A stretch of DNA of 64,000 bases from NCBI GenBank assembly GCA_029260515.1, contig JAJDDC010000040.1:1-64000 (forward strand), written 5' to 3'. Shown piece after piece: positions 10,774 to 19,823 of the stretch; positions within the stretch are counted from its first letter, which is position 1, and each line of letters begins with the position of its first letter. The stretch is from Phycisphaerales bacterium (GTDB taxonomy: Bacteria; Planctomycetota; Phycisphaerae; Phycisphaerales; UBA1924). Under the pieces are notes generated by a model, which did no database searches, had not been told where the DNA came from, and worked only from the letters and a program-made list of their open reading frames with translations. The position numbers and the translations under genes are program-made.

Positions 10774-11334
10774 ATGGACGGGACCCTTGAACTCGATCAG
10801 TCCGACGAACGGCTCGTCCTCGCAGGGCGGGCATTCGATTTTGTCGAACTGACATATCGGGACGAGCGCGGCAAAGAGCACAAACGCCAGGTGGTCCGAC
10901 ACCCGGGGGCGGTGGTGATCCTGCCGCTGCTCAACCAGGGCGGTGATCAGGACCCGCCGCGGATTGTGATGATCCGCAACGATCGATACACGTTGGGGAG
11001 GCGGCTCGACGAGTTGCCCGCCGGGACACGCGAGGCGGAGGAGGCGCCCGAGCAGACCGCGGCCAGGGAGGTGCGCGAGGAGACGGGGTACGAGGCCGCA
11101 ACCCTCGAGTACCTTGGGCGGTTCCACACGACGCCGGGGATGACGGACGAGCTGATGCATGCGTTCGTCGCCCGAGATCTGACGCATGTGGGCCAGGACC
11201 TGGACGACGGCGAGCACGTGAGCGTCCACGAGTGGACGGTCGATGACGCCCTGGCCGCGGTCGATGATGGACGGATCACCGACGCGAAGACGATGTTGGT
11301 GCTGCTGCTCGCGCGGGCGCGCGGGCTGATCTGA
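10774..11334 (+). CDS. NUDIX hydrolase, ADP-ribose pyrophosphatase-like
   Basis: A 186-residue NUDIX enzyme, expected to hydrolyse a nucleoside diphosphate linked to another group. The NUDIX box is perfect: G-x5-E-x7-REVREETGY, at about residues 87-109. Downstream the segment FHTTPGMTDELMHAFVA matches the ADP-sugar pyrophosphatase group, in which a Pro near box+15 marks ADP-ribose preference. The N-terminal strand pair (FVELTYRDERGKEHKRQVV) is also typical of NudF-like enzymes. It follows eno by 18 nt with GGAG upstream of ATG 10774. The exact substrate cannot be fixed from sequence. Confidence 0.88.
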   Translation: MDGTLELDQSDERLVLAGRAFDFVELTYRDERGKEHKRQVVRHPGAVVILPLLNQGGDQDPPRIVMIRNDRYTLGRRLDELPAGTREAEEAPEQTAAREVREETGYEAATLEYLGRFHTTPGMTDELMHAFVARDLTHVGQDLDDGEHVSVHEWTVDDALAAVDDGRITDAKTMLVLLLARARGLI

Positions 11335-11356
11335 GGGGGTTCGCCCCGCGCTGGCT

Positions 11357-12418
11357 ATGGCCAAAGGCAAATGGGATCCCGGTGTGGGCTTCGATGAACG
11401 CCGCGACGACGGTGGGCGGGCGAGGGCCGCGCTGCGCCGGGTGTTCGGCGACGGCGAGGACCCGCTCTCGTGGGGTTTGACGCTCGGGCGCGTCTGGGGA
11501 ATCCGGGTGCGGGTGCATCTGGTCTTCGTCGCGTTCGTGGCGCTGGAGCTGATCTACGCACTGCCCCACGAGGGGCTTGGCCTCGAGTTTCGTTTGTGGC
11601 TGCTGGGCGGGCTGGTCGTGGTCGTGCTTGCGCACGAGTGCGGGCACGTCGCCGCGTGCCACCTGCTGGGTGGCGAGGTGGACGAGTTGATGCTCTGGCC
11701 CCTGGGTGGGCTGGGCGAGTGCTCCCCGCCCTCGGGCGCGCGAGCCGCGGTGCTCACGCACCTGGGCGGCCCCATAGTCAACGCTGCACTGGCGATCGGC
11801 CTGGGCGGGTGCGTGCTGGTCGTCACGGGCCGGTGGGAAAACGTCGTGTTCAACCCGTTCGACCCGGGGGGCGTGCTCTCGGGGCTGCGGACACCGCCGA
11901 GCGGGGCTGGCGGCGCCAGCGCCCAGGCGTGGTGGCTCACGGCGCTGTGGTCGGCGCATTACGCGAATCTGCTCGTGCTGGGGCTCAACGTGCTTGTCCC
12001 GATGCTGCCACTGGACGCGGGGCGAGCGCTGCGTGACGCGATGACGCGTCCGGGCGAGTCCGAGCGGGCGACGCGGGTTGCGACCACCGTCGGCTTCGTC
12101 GCGGCCGGGGCGTTGGGGCTGGTCGCGGTCGTGTTCAACGAGGTCGCGCTGCTGGGCCTGGCGCTGTTCGGGGCCCTGGCGTGCTACACCGAGCGACGGC
12201 GGGCCCGGTTCGTCGCGATGGGCGGCGAGGACCCGCTGGCCCGTGCCGACGAGGACCGCGAGCGCGAGCGGCGACTGCGGCGCGAGGCGAGGCTGGGCGA
12301 GCAGCAGCGCCGGATCGACCGGATTCTGGAGAAAATCTCACAGGGTGGGATGGAGTCTCTGAGCCCCTCCGAACGTCGAACACTCAAGCGCGCGACCCGG
12401 AAGAGCCGAGAGCCGTAA
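11357..12418 (+). CDS. Site-2 protease family (M50) membrane metalloprotease
   Basis: An integral membrane zinc protease that cuts transmembrane segments. 353 residues with about six hydrophobic segments between 45 and 275. The zinc motif HECGH is at 93-97 inside a membrane helix, and the third ligand motif LPLDAGR is near 218-224, the order expected for M50. The C-terminal 90 residues are cytoplasmic and highly charged, ending with a helix pair (IDRILEKISQGGMESLSPSE) that recurs at the end of the next gene's product. Its stop TAA is 57 nt before the rhomboid start. The two membrane proteases may act in one regulated proteolysis pathway. No anti-sigma or other substrate gene is adjacent. Confidence 0.9.
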   Translation: MAKGKWDPGVGFDERRDDGGRARAALRRVFGDGEDPLSWGLTLGRVWGIRVRVHLVFVAFVALELIYALPHEGLGLEFRLWLLGGLVVVVLAHECGHVAACHLLGGEVDELMLWPLGGLGECSPPSGARAAVLTHLGGPIVNAALAIGLGGCVLVVTGRWENVVFNPFDPGGVLSGLRTPPSGAGGASAQAWWLTALWSAHYANLLVLGLNVLVPMLPLDAGRALRDAMTRPGESERATRVATTVGFVAAGALGLVAVVFNEVALLGLALFGALACYTERRRARFVAMGGEDPLARADEDRERERRLRREARLGEQQRRIDRILEKISQGGMESLSPSERRTLKRATRKSREP

Positions 12419-12475
12419 CATCCGCGGGCGAACCCCCAAGAAACCCCGTCGGCGGGGCGGGAGCGCGGCGCACGG

Positions 12476-13582
12476 ATGGGCATACACGATCGCGAATACG
12501 TCAGGCAGGAGTCCCGCGGCGGCTGGGGCGGGGCGACCCGTGGCGGCGGGGGCGGCCTCGCACGCGGGCCCAGGCTGCTCTCGGTCAACGCCTGGCTGCT
12601 GATCATCAACATCGCGGTCTTCGTCATCGGCGGGTTCATGGGCAACCTCGGCACGCCGGTCTTCCAGGGACACAGCCTCCCGGCTGACGTCGATATCGAG
12701 CAGACTGTCCTCCAGTCCGAGTTCCGCGACGGCCAGGGGCAGGTGGTCGAACGCGACACGCTCCGACGCAGCGATGGCAAGATGGTCGCCCGCCTGCGGA
12801 TGGACCGCGAGACGGGCCAGCCGGTCGGCTCGGATCTCTACAGGATCATGAAGCCCCTGAGCGCGTACGGGCACTTCTCGACCTACCAGGGCTTCCTCCG
12901 CCTCGAGGTCTGGCGCCTGCTCACCTTCCAGTTCCTGCACGCGAGTCCCACGCACATCCTGTTCAACATGCTCGGGCTCTGGATCTTCGGCGGGATGGTC
13001 GAGCAGTACCTCGGCTCGCGCCGGTACCTGGCGTTCTACCTCGTGTGCGGGATAAGCGGGGGGCTTCTCTACCTGCTGTTCAATGTGCTCGGCGCACTCG
13101 GGATCCCGCTCCCCGGGGCGTTGGAGGTTGACCTCACGACACCGCTCGTCGGCGCGTCGGCGGGCGTATTCGGCGTGATCATGGCCTGCGCCTTCATCTC
13201 GCCCAACACCGTCATCCAGCTCTTGTTCCCGCCCATCCCGCTGAAGATGAAGACCTTCGCGTACGGCTACCTCATCATCGCGGCGCTGAACCTGTTCGTG
13301 CTCGGCGGGGCCAACCAGGGCGGGGACGCGGCGCACGTGGGCGGGGCAATCGCTGGCTTCTTCTTCATCCGTCGCCCGCACCTGCTCCGCGACTTCTTCG
13401 ACATTTTCGGCGACTCTCGCAAGAAGCGCCCAGGGCCGCGGGCCCCCCGCGAGAAGGGCGCCTCGCAGTCGGACCGCGAAGTGGACCGGATCCTCGACAA
13501 GGTGAACAACCAGGGCCTGCACAGCCTGTCGGAGGGCGAGAAGAAAACACTGCGCAAGGCGACCGAGGGCAAGCGCGGCTAA
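12476..13582 (+). CDS. Rhomboid-family intramembrane serine protease
   Basis: Cuts membrane proteins inside the bilayer with a Ser-His dyad. 368 residues. Gly-rich N-terminus, first membrane helix about 38-56, then an unusually long charged loop (about 60-135) before WRLLTFQFLHASPTHILFNM. The catalytic Ser is Ser228 in GASAG and the His is His287 in AAHVGG, so the enzyme should be active. The soluble tail ends with VDRILDKVNNQGLHSLSEGE, nearly the same helical motif as the preceding S2P protein; I believe this is the small domain seen at the end of other bacterial rhomboids. tgt begins 11 nt after the stop. Confidence 0.93.
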   Translation: MGIHDREYVRQESRGGWGGATRGGGGGLARGPRLLSVNAWLLIINIAVFVIGGFMGNLGTPVFQGHSLPADVDIEQTVLQSEFRDGQGQVVERDTLRRSDGKMVARLRMDRETGQPVGSDLYRIMKPLSAYGHFSTYQGFLRLEVWRLLTFQFLHASPTHILFNMLGLWIFGGMVEQYLGSRRYLAFYLVCGISGGLLYLLFNVLGALGIPLPGALEVDLTTPLVGASAGVFGVIMACAFISPNTVIQLLFPPIPLKMKTFAYGYLIIAALNLFVLGGANQGGDAAHVGGAIAGFFFIRRPHLLRDFFDIFGDSRKKRPGPRAPREKGASQSDREVDRILDKVNNQGLHSLSEGEKKTLRKATEGKRG

Positions 13583-13585
13583 CGT
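13580..13585 (+). promoter_or_regulatory. -10-like TAACGT before tgt
   Basis: TAACGT includes the rhomboid stop codon TAA and ends 7 nt before the tgt ATG at 13593. It may be an extra leaderless promoter inside the gene string. Confidence 0.35.
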
Positions 13586-13592
13586 CCGGGCG

Positions 13593-14894
13593 ATGGGCGG
13601 GCCACTCGAGTTCACGATCAGCCACCGCTCGCGGACGTGCAGCGCCCGCGTCGGTGTCGTCCGCACACCCCACGGCGAGTTCGAGACCCCCGCGTTCATG
13701 CCCGTGGGCACGAAGGGCACGATCAAGGGCATCCTGCCCACCGACGTCGCCCGCACGGGCGCCCGGGTCGTCCTGGGCAACACCTATCACCTGCTGCTGC
13801 GCCCGGGGCCCGAGGCGGTCGCGGCGATGGGCGGGCTGCACGCGATGATGGGGTGGGGCGGGCCGATCCTGACCGACTCTGGCGGGTACCAGGCGTACTC
13901 GATGGCGGACCGCAACGCCGTAGACGACGACGGCGTTTCGTTTCGCTCGATCATCGACGGCTCGCGCGTCCGCATGACGCCCGAGAGCGCGACACACACG
14001 CAGAACCTGATCGGCGCCGACATCATCATGGCCTTCGACGACTGCCCGCCATCGGTCGATCCGGAGGCGGGCCCGGTCAACCAGACGCGATTGCGATTGG
14101 CCGCGATGCGCGACGCGGGCAAGGGCACGGGCTACGACCACGCGTCCCGCCTGGACCTGGCCAACGAGCGGACGGTCCGCTGGCTCGGGCGGTGCAAGGC
14201 GGCGCACAAGCGCCCGGACGACCAGGCCCTGTTCGGCATCGTCCAGGGCGGGACCGACCTGGACCGGCGGGCCAGGTCCGCCCAGCAGGTGTGCAACATC
14301 GACCTGCCCGGGTACGCGATCGGCGGTGTCGCGGTGGGGGAGGGGCCCGAGGACATCGCACGCGTCACGGCGTTCACCGCCGCCCGCATGCCCGAGGACA
14401 AGCCCAGGTACCTGATGGGCGTGGGCTACGAGCGGGACATCGTCGCGGCGGTGCTCGCGGGCGTGGACATGTTCGACTGCGTCCTGCCCACACGCAACGG
14501 GCGCAGCGCCTCGGCGTTCACGAGCACCGGACAGATCCGTCTACGCAACGCCGCCCACGCGGGCGACACCCGCCCGATCGAGCCCGGGTGCGACTGCCCG
14601 GCGTGCGACCCGGCGGGCGGGGGCGTTCATCCTGGCATCGGCGGCGCCCGGGGCGGGTTCTCGCGGGCGTACCTGCGCCACCTGTTCGCGTGCGAGGAGA
14701 TGCTCGGGCCGATCCTCGTGAGCCTGCACAATCTCAGACATTTCCAGAGGCTTATGGGCGCTCTCAGGACGGCGATCGCCTCGGACGACTGGGCCTCGTT
14801 CGCCGCGGCGTGGCCCGTCGCGGCGGGCTCGATCCAAGGCGATCTGCTCGACGGAACGGAAGCCGGGCGAGCGTCTGCCCAAAGCGGAGGATGA
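13593..14894 (+). CDS. tgt: tRNA-guanine transglycosylase
   Basis: Exchanges guanine 34 of GUN-anticodon tRNAs for preQ1 in queuosine synthesis. 433 residues. Signatures: TPAFMPVGTKGTIKG, ILTDSGGYQ with the active-site Asp, FGIVQGG, and FDCVLPTR with the nucleophile Asp295. The zinc site is Cys333, Cys335, Cys338 and His379; the gap between the last Cys and the His is 40 residues rather than the usual 25, owing to a Gly-rich insertion just after Cys338. tgt-yajC-secDF is a widely conserved gene order, and it is kept here. A degenerate QueC homologue lies 11 kb away. Confidence 0.96.
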   Translation: MGGPLEFTISHRSRTCSARVGVVRTPHGEFETPAFMPVGTKGTIKGILPTDVARTGARVVLGNTYHLLLRPGPEAVAAMGGLHAMMGWGGPILTDSGGYQAYSMADRNAVDDDGVSFRSIIDGSRVRMTPESATHTQNLIGADIIMAFDDCPPSVDPEAGPVNQTRLRLAAMRDAGKGTGYDHASRLDLANERTVRWLGRCKAAHKRPDDQALFGIVQGGTDLDRRARSAQQVCNIDLPGYAIGGVAVGEGPEDIARVTAFTAARMPEDKPRYLMGVGYERDIVAAVLAGVDMFDCVLPTRNGRSASAFTSTGQIRLRNAAHAGDTRPIEPGCDCPACDPAGGGVHPGIGGARGGFSRAYLRHLFACEEMLGPILVSLHNLRHFQRLMGALRTAIASDDWASFAAAWPVAAGSIQGDLLDGTEAGRASAQSGG

Positions 14895-14910
14895 CGCGGG
14901 CGGGGCGTCC

Positions 14911-14916
14911 TATCGT
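14911..14916 (+). promoter_or_regulatory. -10-like TATCGT before yajC
   Basis: TATCGT lies 17 nt after the tgt stop and 36 nt before the yajC ATG. It would allow yajC-secDF expression independent of tgt. Confidence 0.35.
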
Positions 14917-14952
14917 TGAGGCTCCAATCAACGACCCGACCGGAATCCAAGC

Positions 14953-15429
14953 ATGACGCATATCGAATGGCTGACCATGTCCCCGCTCACCCTGGCCCAG
15001 GCCCAGGAAGGCGGCGGGCAGATGCTCTCCGAGGACTCGGCGGCGGGCGGCGCCCCCGGCGAGGGCCAGCCCGGGGAGGGCCAGAACGGCGCGGCGACTC
15101 CGACTTCGCCCGCTGGTCCCCCGTTCCTGCTCATCGGCGTGTTCGTCATCTTCGCGCTGCTGATCTTCAGCCAGTTCACCGGCTCACGCAAAGAGAAGAA
15201 GAAGCGGGCCGCGATGCTCGGCCAGCTCGGCAAGCACGACCGCGTGCAGACCGTCGGCGGGATCATCGGCTCGGTCGTCGAGATCAAGGGCGACGAGCTG
15301 ACGCTGCGTGTTGACGAGGCGTCGAACACGCGGATCCGAGTCGCCCGTTCGGCGGTGCAGCAGGTGCTCAAGAGCAGCGGGCGGGGCGATACCGCCGAAG
15401 AGCCCGAGGACACGTTCGCCGCCAACTGA
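14953..15429 (+). CDS. yajC: Preprotein translocase subunit YajC
   Basis: Small accessory subunit of the SecDF-YajC complex that assists SecYEG. 158 residues: a Gly/Pro-rich periplasmic N-terminus (1-55), one membrane helix (about 57-75, FLLIGVFVIFALLIFSQF), then a basic stretch RKEKKKRAAMLGQL and the conserved cytoplasmic domain with DRVQTVGGIIGSVVEIKGDE. The N-terminal part is longer than in E. coli YajC (110 aa). ATG 14953 is used; ATG 14977 is an alternative that removes eight residues. It sits 69 nt ahead of secDF. Confidence 0.93.
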   Translation: MTHIEWLTMSPLTLAQAQEGGGQMLSEDSAAGGAPGEGQPGEGQNGAATPTSPAGPPFLLIGVFVIFALLIFSQFTGSRKEKKKRAAMLGQLGKHDRVQTVGGIIGSVVEIKGDELTLRVDEASNTRIRVARSAVQQVLKSSGRGDTAEEPEDTFAAN

Positions 15430-15498
15430 TCCATTCCAAGCCACGCCGGGAACGACCCCGCGAGCTTCACGCTCCCCACGCCACAAGGCGCCAGACGC

Positions 15499-18400
15499 AT
15501 GCGACACCTGCTCCGCAACTCCATCTTCGTCGTCGCCCTGCTCGTGTTCTTCACGGCGATGATCTACCCGCCGCAGAAGAACCTGAGGCTGGGCAAGGAC
15601 CTCCGAGGCGGCGTGACGCTGCTGTACTCGGTCAAGATCGACAAACAGGAGAGCGCATCACGCGTGCTCGACCAGGTCATCCAGGTCCTCAAGGACCGGA
15701 TCGACCCGCAGGGCCTGCTCGAGATCCAGATGATCGCCCAGGGCCAGGACCGCATCGAGATCACGATGCCCCTGCCAGGGCCCCACGTGATCGAGCTGCG
15801 CGACGCGTACCGGTCAAAGCTGGACGCGCTGTCCGCGTTCGAGATCACGGCCGACGAGTTCGAGCGGGCCATGCGCCTGCCCACCAGCGCCGGCGACGGG
15901 TCGAGCCCACGCGCCGAGGCGATCGAGCAGCTCGCGGGCGGCGACGAGCGGGTCCTGGGCCTGATGCGGGCGGCCGCGTCGAGCCTGGACGAGGCACGCG
16001 CGGCCCGCGAGGGGCTCCGGGTCGCGATGGAGCAAGAGGGCACGCCCGAATCGGTCCGCGACGAGCTGATCAACAAGGTCGCCGACGCGGAGATCGCCTA
16101 CGAGTCGGCCCGCGACGAGGTAGTCGCGGCCAGCTTCTCGCCCGACGAGCTGGCGGACGCGCTCGCGCTGCCGACCGAGAAAAAACTTGTCCGCGACGAT
16201 GTGCTCGATCAGATGGTCGAGCTCGACAGCCCGCGCCGGCAGGCTCTGAACAAGATCAAGGCCGGGCACGACGACCTGGTCGCCCCCATCGACGAGGTCG
16301 TCGCGGCCTACGACGTATACGTCGAGAACCGAAAATCACTCGACGACCCCGAGGACCTCCAACGCCTGATCTCCGCCTCGGGCGTGCTCAGTTTCCGCAT
16401 CTCGATCGACCCGCAGGGCAGGGGCGGCGAGAACTTCCACCCCGAGGAGCAGCGCCTCCGCCAGGAGCTCCGCGAACTCGGGCCCGGCGGAGTCCGCGCC
16501 CGCGACGCCCGCTGGTTCGCCATCAACCGCGTCGAGAGCTGGTACGACACCAAGCAGGCATGGGAGGCGCTGCAGGCGAACCCCGCGGCCTTCTTCTCCT
16601 CGCAGGGCTTCGTTGGCGAGGAGTACAAGGGCAAGTACTACATCCTGCTCTGGGACGTCCGCGGCCTCCGCCTGACCCAGGGCGACGCCAACTGGGGTGT
16701 CCGCAGCGCCTTCGAGTCGCAGGACGACCTCGGCCGCCCCGCGATCGGCTTCCAGATGAACGCCCGCGGCGCCGCCCGCCTGGGCGAGCTGACGGGCCCG
16801 AACGTCGGCAACAACATGGCGATCCTGCTCGACGACCAGCTCTACGGGCGCCCGCCCGTGCTCCGGTCGCGTATCGCCGGCCAGGGCCAGATCTCGGGCG
16901 ATTTCAGCCGGCCCGAGCGTGAGTACCTCATCCGCGTGCTCGCGGCGGGCTCGCTGCAGGCCAAGATCTCGCCCAGCCCCCTGAGCGTGAACCAGATCGC
17001 CCCGGACCTGGGCGCCGACAACCTCCGCGCAGGAATGCGCGCCGGAATCTGGGCACTCGGCGCGGTGAGCGCGTTCATGCTGTTCTACTACTTCATGTAC
17101 GGCGGTGTCGCCGTCTTCAGCCTGCTGTGCAACGCCGTGCTCATCCTGGGCGCGATGTCGCTGGCCCGGGCCTCGTTCTCGCTGCCGGGCATCGCGGGCG
17201 TGATCCTCACGTTCGGCATGGCCGTGGACGCGAACGTGCTGATCTACGAGCGCGTCCGGGAGGAGCTGCGCGCGGGTCAGGATCTCAAGACCGCGGTCCG
17301 CCTGGGATTTAGCCGCGCCACAAGCTCGATCGTTGACGGCAACGTCACCAACCTCATTGTCTGCTTCGTGCTCGCCTACACGGGCACCCAGGAGATCAAG
17401 GGCTTCGCGATCACGCTGGGCATCGGTGTCGTCGCGACCATGTTCTCGGCGCTTGTCATCGCCCCGATCATCTTCTCGATCTTTGTCGATCAGCTCCGTA
17501 TCAAGCGGATGTCGATGCTGCCGATGGCGATCCCGTTCATCGACCGCGTCCTCGAGCCGCGGATCAACTGGGTCGGGCTCCGCTGGCTCTTCGCCATCAT
17601 CTCCCTGGGCTACGTGAGCCTCGGCGTCGGCATGATCGCAACACGCGGCGAGAAGATGCTCGACACCGAGTTCCGCGGCGGCGTGCAGATCGACCTGCCC
17701 CTGCGGATCGACGAGTCCACCGGGACCCAGCTCACACGCACGCGCCAGGACATCCAGGACGCGGTACGCGCCGTCGGCGAGAACGCGCCCGAGGACAGCC
17801 CGGTCCGCGCGCTGCGCAACGCAGAGATCCAGCCCCTGAACCCCGAGGACGACGGCGTCACCTCGAACACGTTCCGTATCAAGACGTACGCGACCGACTC
17901 GGACGCCGTCCGGACAGAGATCTTCCGCCTGTTCGGTACCGAGGGCGAGGGGATCATCGACACGCGCTCGCCCCTGCGTTTCGCGGGCCAGGCGGGCGAC
18001 AACATCGCCGACTCTCCGGTCTTCCCCGTCGTCTCGGCGCGCCTGAGCGACTCGGTCGGGCGGACGGAACTCCGCGACGACGTGGGCGAGTACATCGGTG
18101 GTATCGCGATCCTGCTCGAGGATATCCAGCCCCGCCCGACGCTCGAGGGGCTCCGCGAACGCCTCGAATCGATGCGCGGCAAGGAGGGCTTCAGTCAGAC
18201 GCTCGGGCGGACACGCGAGGTCCTGGTCGTCGAAGGTACGAACGACGAGGTCCGGGCCGCGGTCGTGCTCGTCCACGACGAGGACGTCAACTACTTCGAT
18301 AACGAGTCCGTCTGGCGTGCCGACATGCGAGACCTGGAGTGGCGCCTCACCCGCGACGCGCTGACCGAGGTCACCACGCTCGCGAGCGTGCAGAGCTTCA

Positions 18401-19005
18401 GCTCTATCGTCGCCTCCGATTTCCAGGGCAAGGCGATCGTGTCGGTCGTGCTGAGCCTGATGCTCATCCTGATCTATATCTGGGTCCGGTTCGGCAACGT
18501 CAGGTACTCGATGGCAGCGATTGTGGCCCTCTTCCACGACGTGCTAACAGTGGTCGGGCTCATCGCGCTGGCCGAGATCATCTACGACCATGAATCGCTG
18601 CAGCCGGTCGCCAACGCGCTGGGTCTCGAGCCGTTCAAGATCGACCTGAACCTCGTCGCGGCCCTCCTGACGATCATCGGGTACTCGCTCAACGACACAA
18701 TCATCATCATGGACCGCATCCGCGAAAACCGCGGCAAGCTCTCGTACGCGTCCAAGGATGTGGTCAACTCCGCGATCAACCAGACCATCAGCCGCACGAT
18801 CATCACGTCGAGCACCACGCTGCTCGCTGTGGGCATCCTCTACGTCTACGGCGGCGAGGGCGTGCACGGCTTCGCCTACGCCCTGCTCGTGGGCGTGCTC
18901 ATCGGGACGTACTCCTCGGTCGCCGTCGCGGCGCCGCTCGTCTGGAGCCGAAAGGGCTCGGGCGGCGGGGAACGCGTCGAGCAGCCCCTGGCCGGGGGCG
19001 ATTGA
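15499..19005 (+). CDS. secDF: Fused protein translocase subunit SecDF
   Basis: A 1168-residue membrane protein that uses the proton gradient to pull exported proteins through SecYEG. The SecD half has an N-terminal membrane helix (about 6-24), a large periplasmic region (about 25-510) and six membrane helices that include the motif GMAVDANVLIYERV (near 574-587). The SecF half begins near residue 700 with its own N-terminal helix, the motif TEFRGGVQIDL, and the second six-helix bundle with YSLNDTIIIMDRIRENR. Fused SecDF occurs in several phyla. The periplasmic SecD region carries an Ala/Glu-rich helical insertion at about 100-240, part of the reason for the unusual length (E. coli SecD plus SecF is about 938). 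Confidence 0.96.
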   Translation: MRHLLRNSIFVVALLVFFTAMIYPPQKNLRLGKDLRGGVTLLYSVKIDKQESASRVLDQVIQVLKDRIDPQGLLEIQMIAQGQDRIEITMPLPGPHVIELRDAYRSKLDALSAFEITADEFERAMRLPTSAGDGSSPRAEAIEQLAGGDERVLGLMRAAASSLDEARAAREGLRVAMEQEGTPESVRDELINKVADAEIAYESARDEVVAASFSPDELADALALPTEKKLVRDDVLDQMVELDSPRRQALNKIKAGHDDLVAPIDEVVAAYDVYVENRKSLDDPEDLQRLISASGVLSFRISIDPQGRGGENFHPEEQRLRQELRELGPGGVRARDARWFAINRVESWYDTKQAWEALQANPAAFFSSQGFVGEEYKGKYYILLWDVRGLRLTQGDANWGVRSAFESQDDLGRPAIGFQMNARGAARLGELTGPNVGNNMAILLDDQLYGRPPVLRSRIAGQGQISGDFSRPEREYLIRVLAAGSLQAKISPSPLSVNQIAPDLGADNLRAGMRAGIWALGAVSAFMLFYYFMYGGVAVFSLLCNAVLILGAMSLARASFSLPGIAGVILTFGMAVDANVLIYERVREELRAGQDLKTAVRLGFSRATSSIVDGNVTNLIVCFVLAYTGTQEIKGFAITLGIGVVATMFSALVIAPIIFSIFVDQLRIKRMSMLPMAIPFIDRVLEPRINWVGLRWLFAIISLGYVSLGVGMIATRGEKMLDTEFRGGVQIDLPLRIDESTGTQLTRTRQDIQDAVRAVGENAPEDSPVRALRNAEIQPLNPEDDGVTSNTFRIKTYATDSDAVRTEIFRLFGTEGEGIIDTRSPLRFAGQAGDNIADSPVFPVVSARLSDSVGRTELRDDVGEYIGGIAILLEDIQPRPTLEGLRERLESMRGKEGFSQTLGRTREVLVVEGTNDEVRAAVVLVHDEDVNYFDNESVWRADMRDLEWRLTRDALTEVTTLASVQSFSSIVASDFQGKAIVSVVLSLMLILIYIWVRFGNVRYSMAAIVALFHDVLTVVGLIALAEIIYDHESLQPVANALGLEPFKIDLNLVAALLTIIGYSLNDTIIIMDRIRENRGKLSYASKDVVNSAINQTISRTIITSSTTLLAVGILYVYGGEGVHGFAYALLVGVLIGTYSSVAVAAPLVWSRKGSGGGERVEQPLAGGD

Positions 19006-19029
19006 GCGGCGGGGCCCGGGCCCCCGAGG

Positions 19030-19035
19030 TAGAAT
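19030..19035 (+). promoter_or_regulatory. -10-like TAGAAT before LysM gene
   Basis: TAGAAT lies 24 nt after the secDF stop and 42 nt before the ATG at 19078. It is a good -10 match in a 75 % GC context. Confidence 0.4.
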
Positions 19036-19077
19036 CCGCTCGGCGGGGATGGAGTCCCCCCTGAGCCCGGCCGATCC

Positions 19078-19767
19078 ATGCATCGGGCGGGTGGGAAAGC
19101 GGTTATGGACGATCGCGCATCACGAGTCTTCGCGGGTCTTTGCGTGCTGGTCATGCTGTGGATCGGCGTCTACTGGCTCTGGCAGCCGGGGGCGCCCGCG
19201 CTGACCTACGCCGCCCGCGGCGCCGACGCGACGCAGCCATCACCCGACAACCAGCGCCCTTCCCCACCCCCGCAGCACGGCACTGGGCAGGGCGTGGTCA
19301 CACCCACGAACGGCGGTGTCGTGGCGCCGGTGTTCCGGGAGTACGCGGTTCGGGAGGGTGACTCGTTCGAGCGGATCGCGCTGCGCGAGCTGGGGGACGC
19401 CGCACTGTGGACCGTGGTCGCGCGTGCGAACCCGCTCAAGGACCCGCGCCGCCTGCGCGCGGGCCAGACACTCCGCCTGCCGCTGGACACGGGCAATGTA
19501 CAGGGAAGGGTCGTGATCAGCGCCCCGCGGCCCGCGCCCGCCCCGGCAACGATCAGAACACCGCCCAGCACGGCGGACATGGCGACGTACGTCGTCCGCC
19601 CAGGGGACACGCTCTCGGAGATCTCCAAGGCGCACTACGGGTCCACCGCCGAGGCCCGGGCGATCTACGAGGCGAACACGGACACGATGCGCGACATGCA
19701 CTCGCTGCGCGTGGGCCAGACGCTGCGCCTCCCGGACCTGCCCGCCGACGACCCCGCCCGAGACTAG
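19078..19767 (+). CDS. Membrane-anchored protein with two LysM domains
   Basis: 229 residues. One N-terminal membrane helix (about 18-36) that could act as an uncleaved anchor, a Pro/Gln-rich linker, then two LysM peptidoglycan-binding modules at about 97-142 (YAVREGDSFERIALRELG) and 176-221 (YVVRPGDTLSEISKAHYG), each ending in the typical GQTLRLP. It therefore probably sits in the cytoplasmic membrane and binds peptidoglycan. ATG 19078 or ATG 19105 are both possible; the second gives a shorter, more standard N-terminus. No catalytic domain is attached. Similar small LysM proteins are common in planctomycetes; their role is unknown to me. Confidence 0.85.
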   Translation: MHRAGGKAVMDDRASRVFAGLCVLVMLWIGVYWLWQPGAPALTYAARGADATQPSPDNQRPSPPPQHGTGQGVVTPTNGGVVAPVFREYAVREGDSFERIALRELGDAALWTVVARANPLKDPRRLRAGQTLRLPLDTGNVQGRVVISAPRPAPAPATIRTPPSTADMATYVVRPGDTLSEISKAHYGSTAEARAIYEANTDTMRDMHSLRVGQTLRLPDLPADDPARD

Positions 19768-19770
19768 AGT
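19765..19770 (+). promoter_or_regulatory. -10-like TAGAGT before 15-codon upstream ORF
   Basis: TAGAGT overlaps the stop of the LysM gene and ends 5 nt before an ATG (19776) that opens a 15-codon frame whose TGA overlaps the next gene's GTG. Confidence 0.4.
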
Positions 19771-19775
19771 TGGGC

Positions 19776-19823
19776 ATGACGCCGCCCCACACGAGCCGCG
19801 ACGCCCCCGGGGGCGACGCGTGA
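19776..19823 (+). CDS. Possible 15-residue upstream ORF
   Basis: The frame encodes MTPPHTSRDAPGGDA and stops at TGA 19821-19823, which overlaps the GTG start (19820) of the FAD oxidoreductase as GTGA. An ATG 5 nt after a TANNNT hexamer fits leaderless initiation, so ribosomes may load here and pass to the oxidoreductase by coupling. The product itself shows no motif. Too short to separate from chance without expression data. Confidence 0.35.
   Translation: MTPPHTSRDAPGGDA

Noticed and set aside
16336..18537. 733-codon minus-strand open frame over secDF
   Set aside because: Antisense shadow of a GC-rich gene; Asp/Arg/His-rich without motifs.
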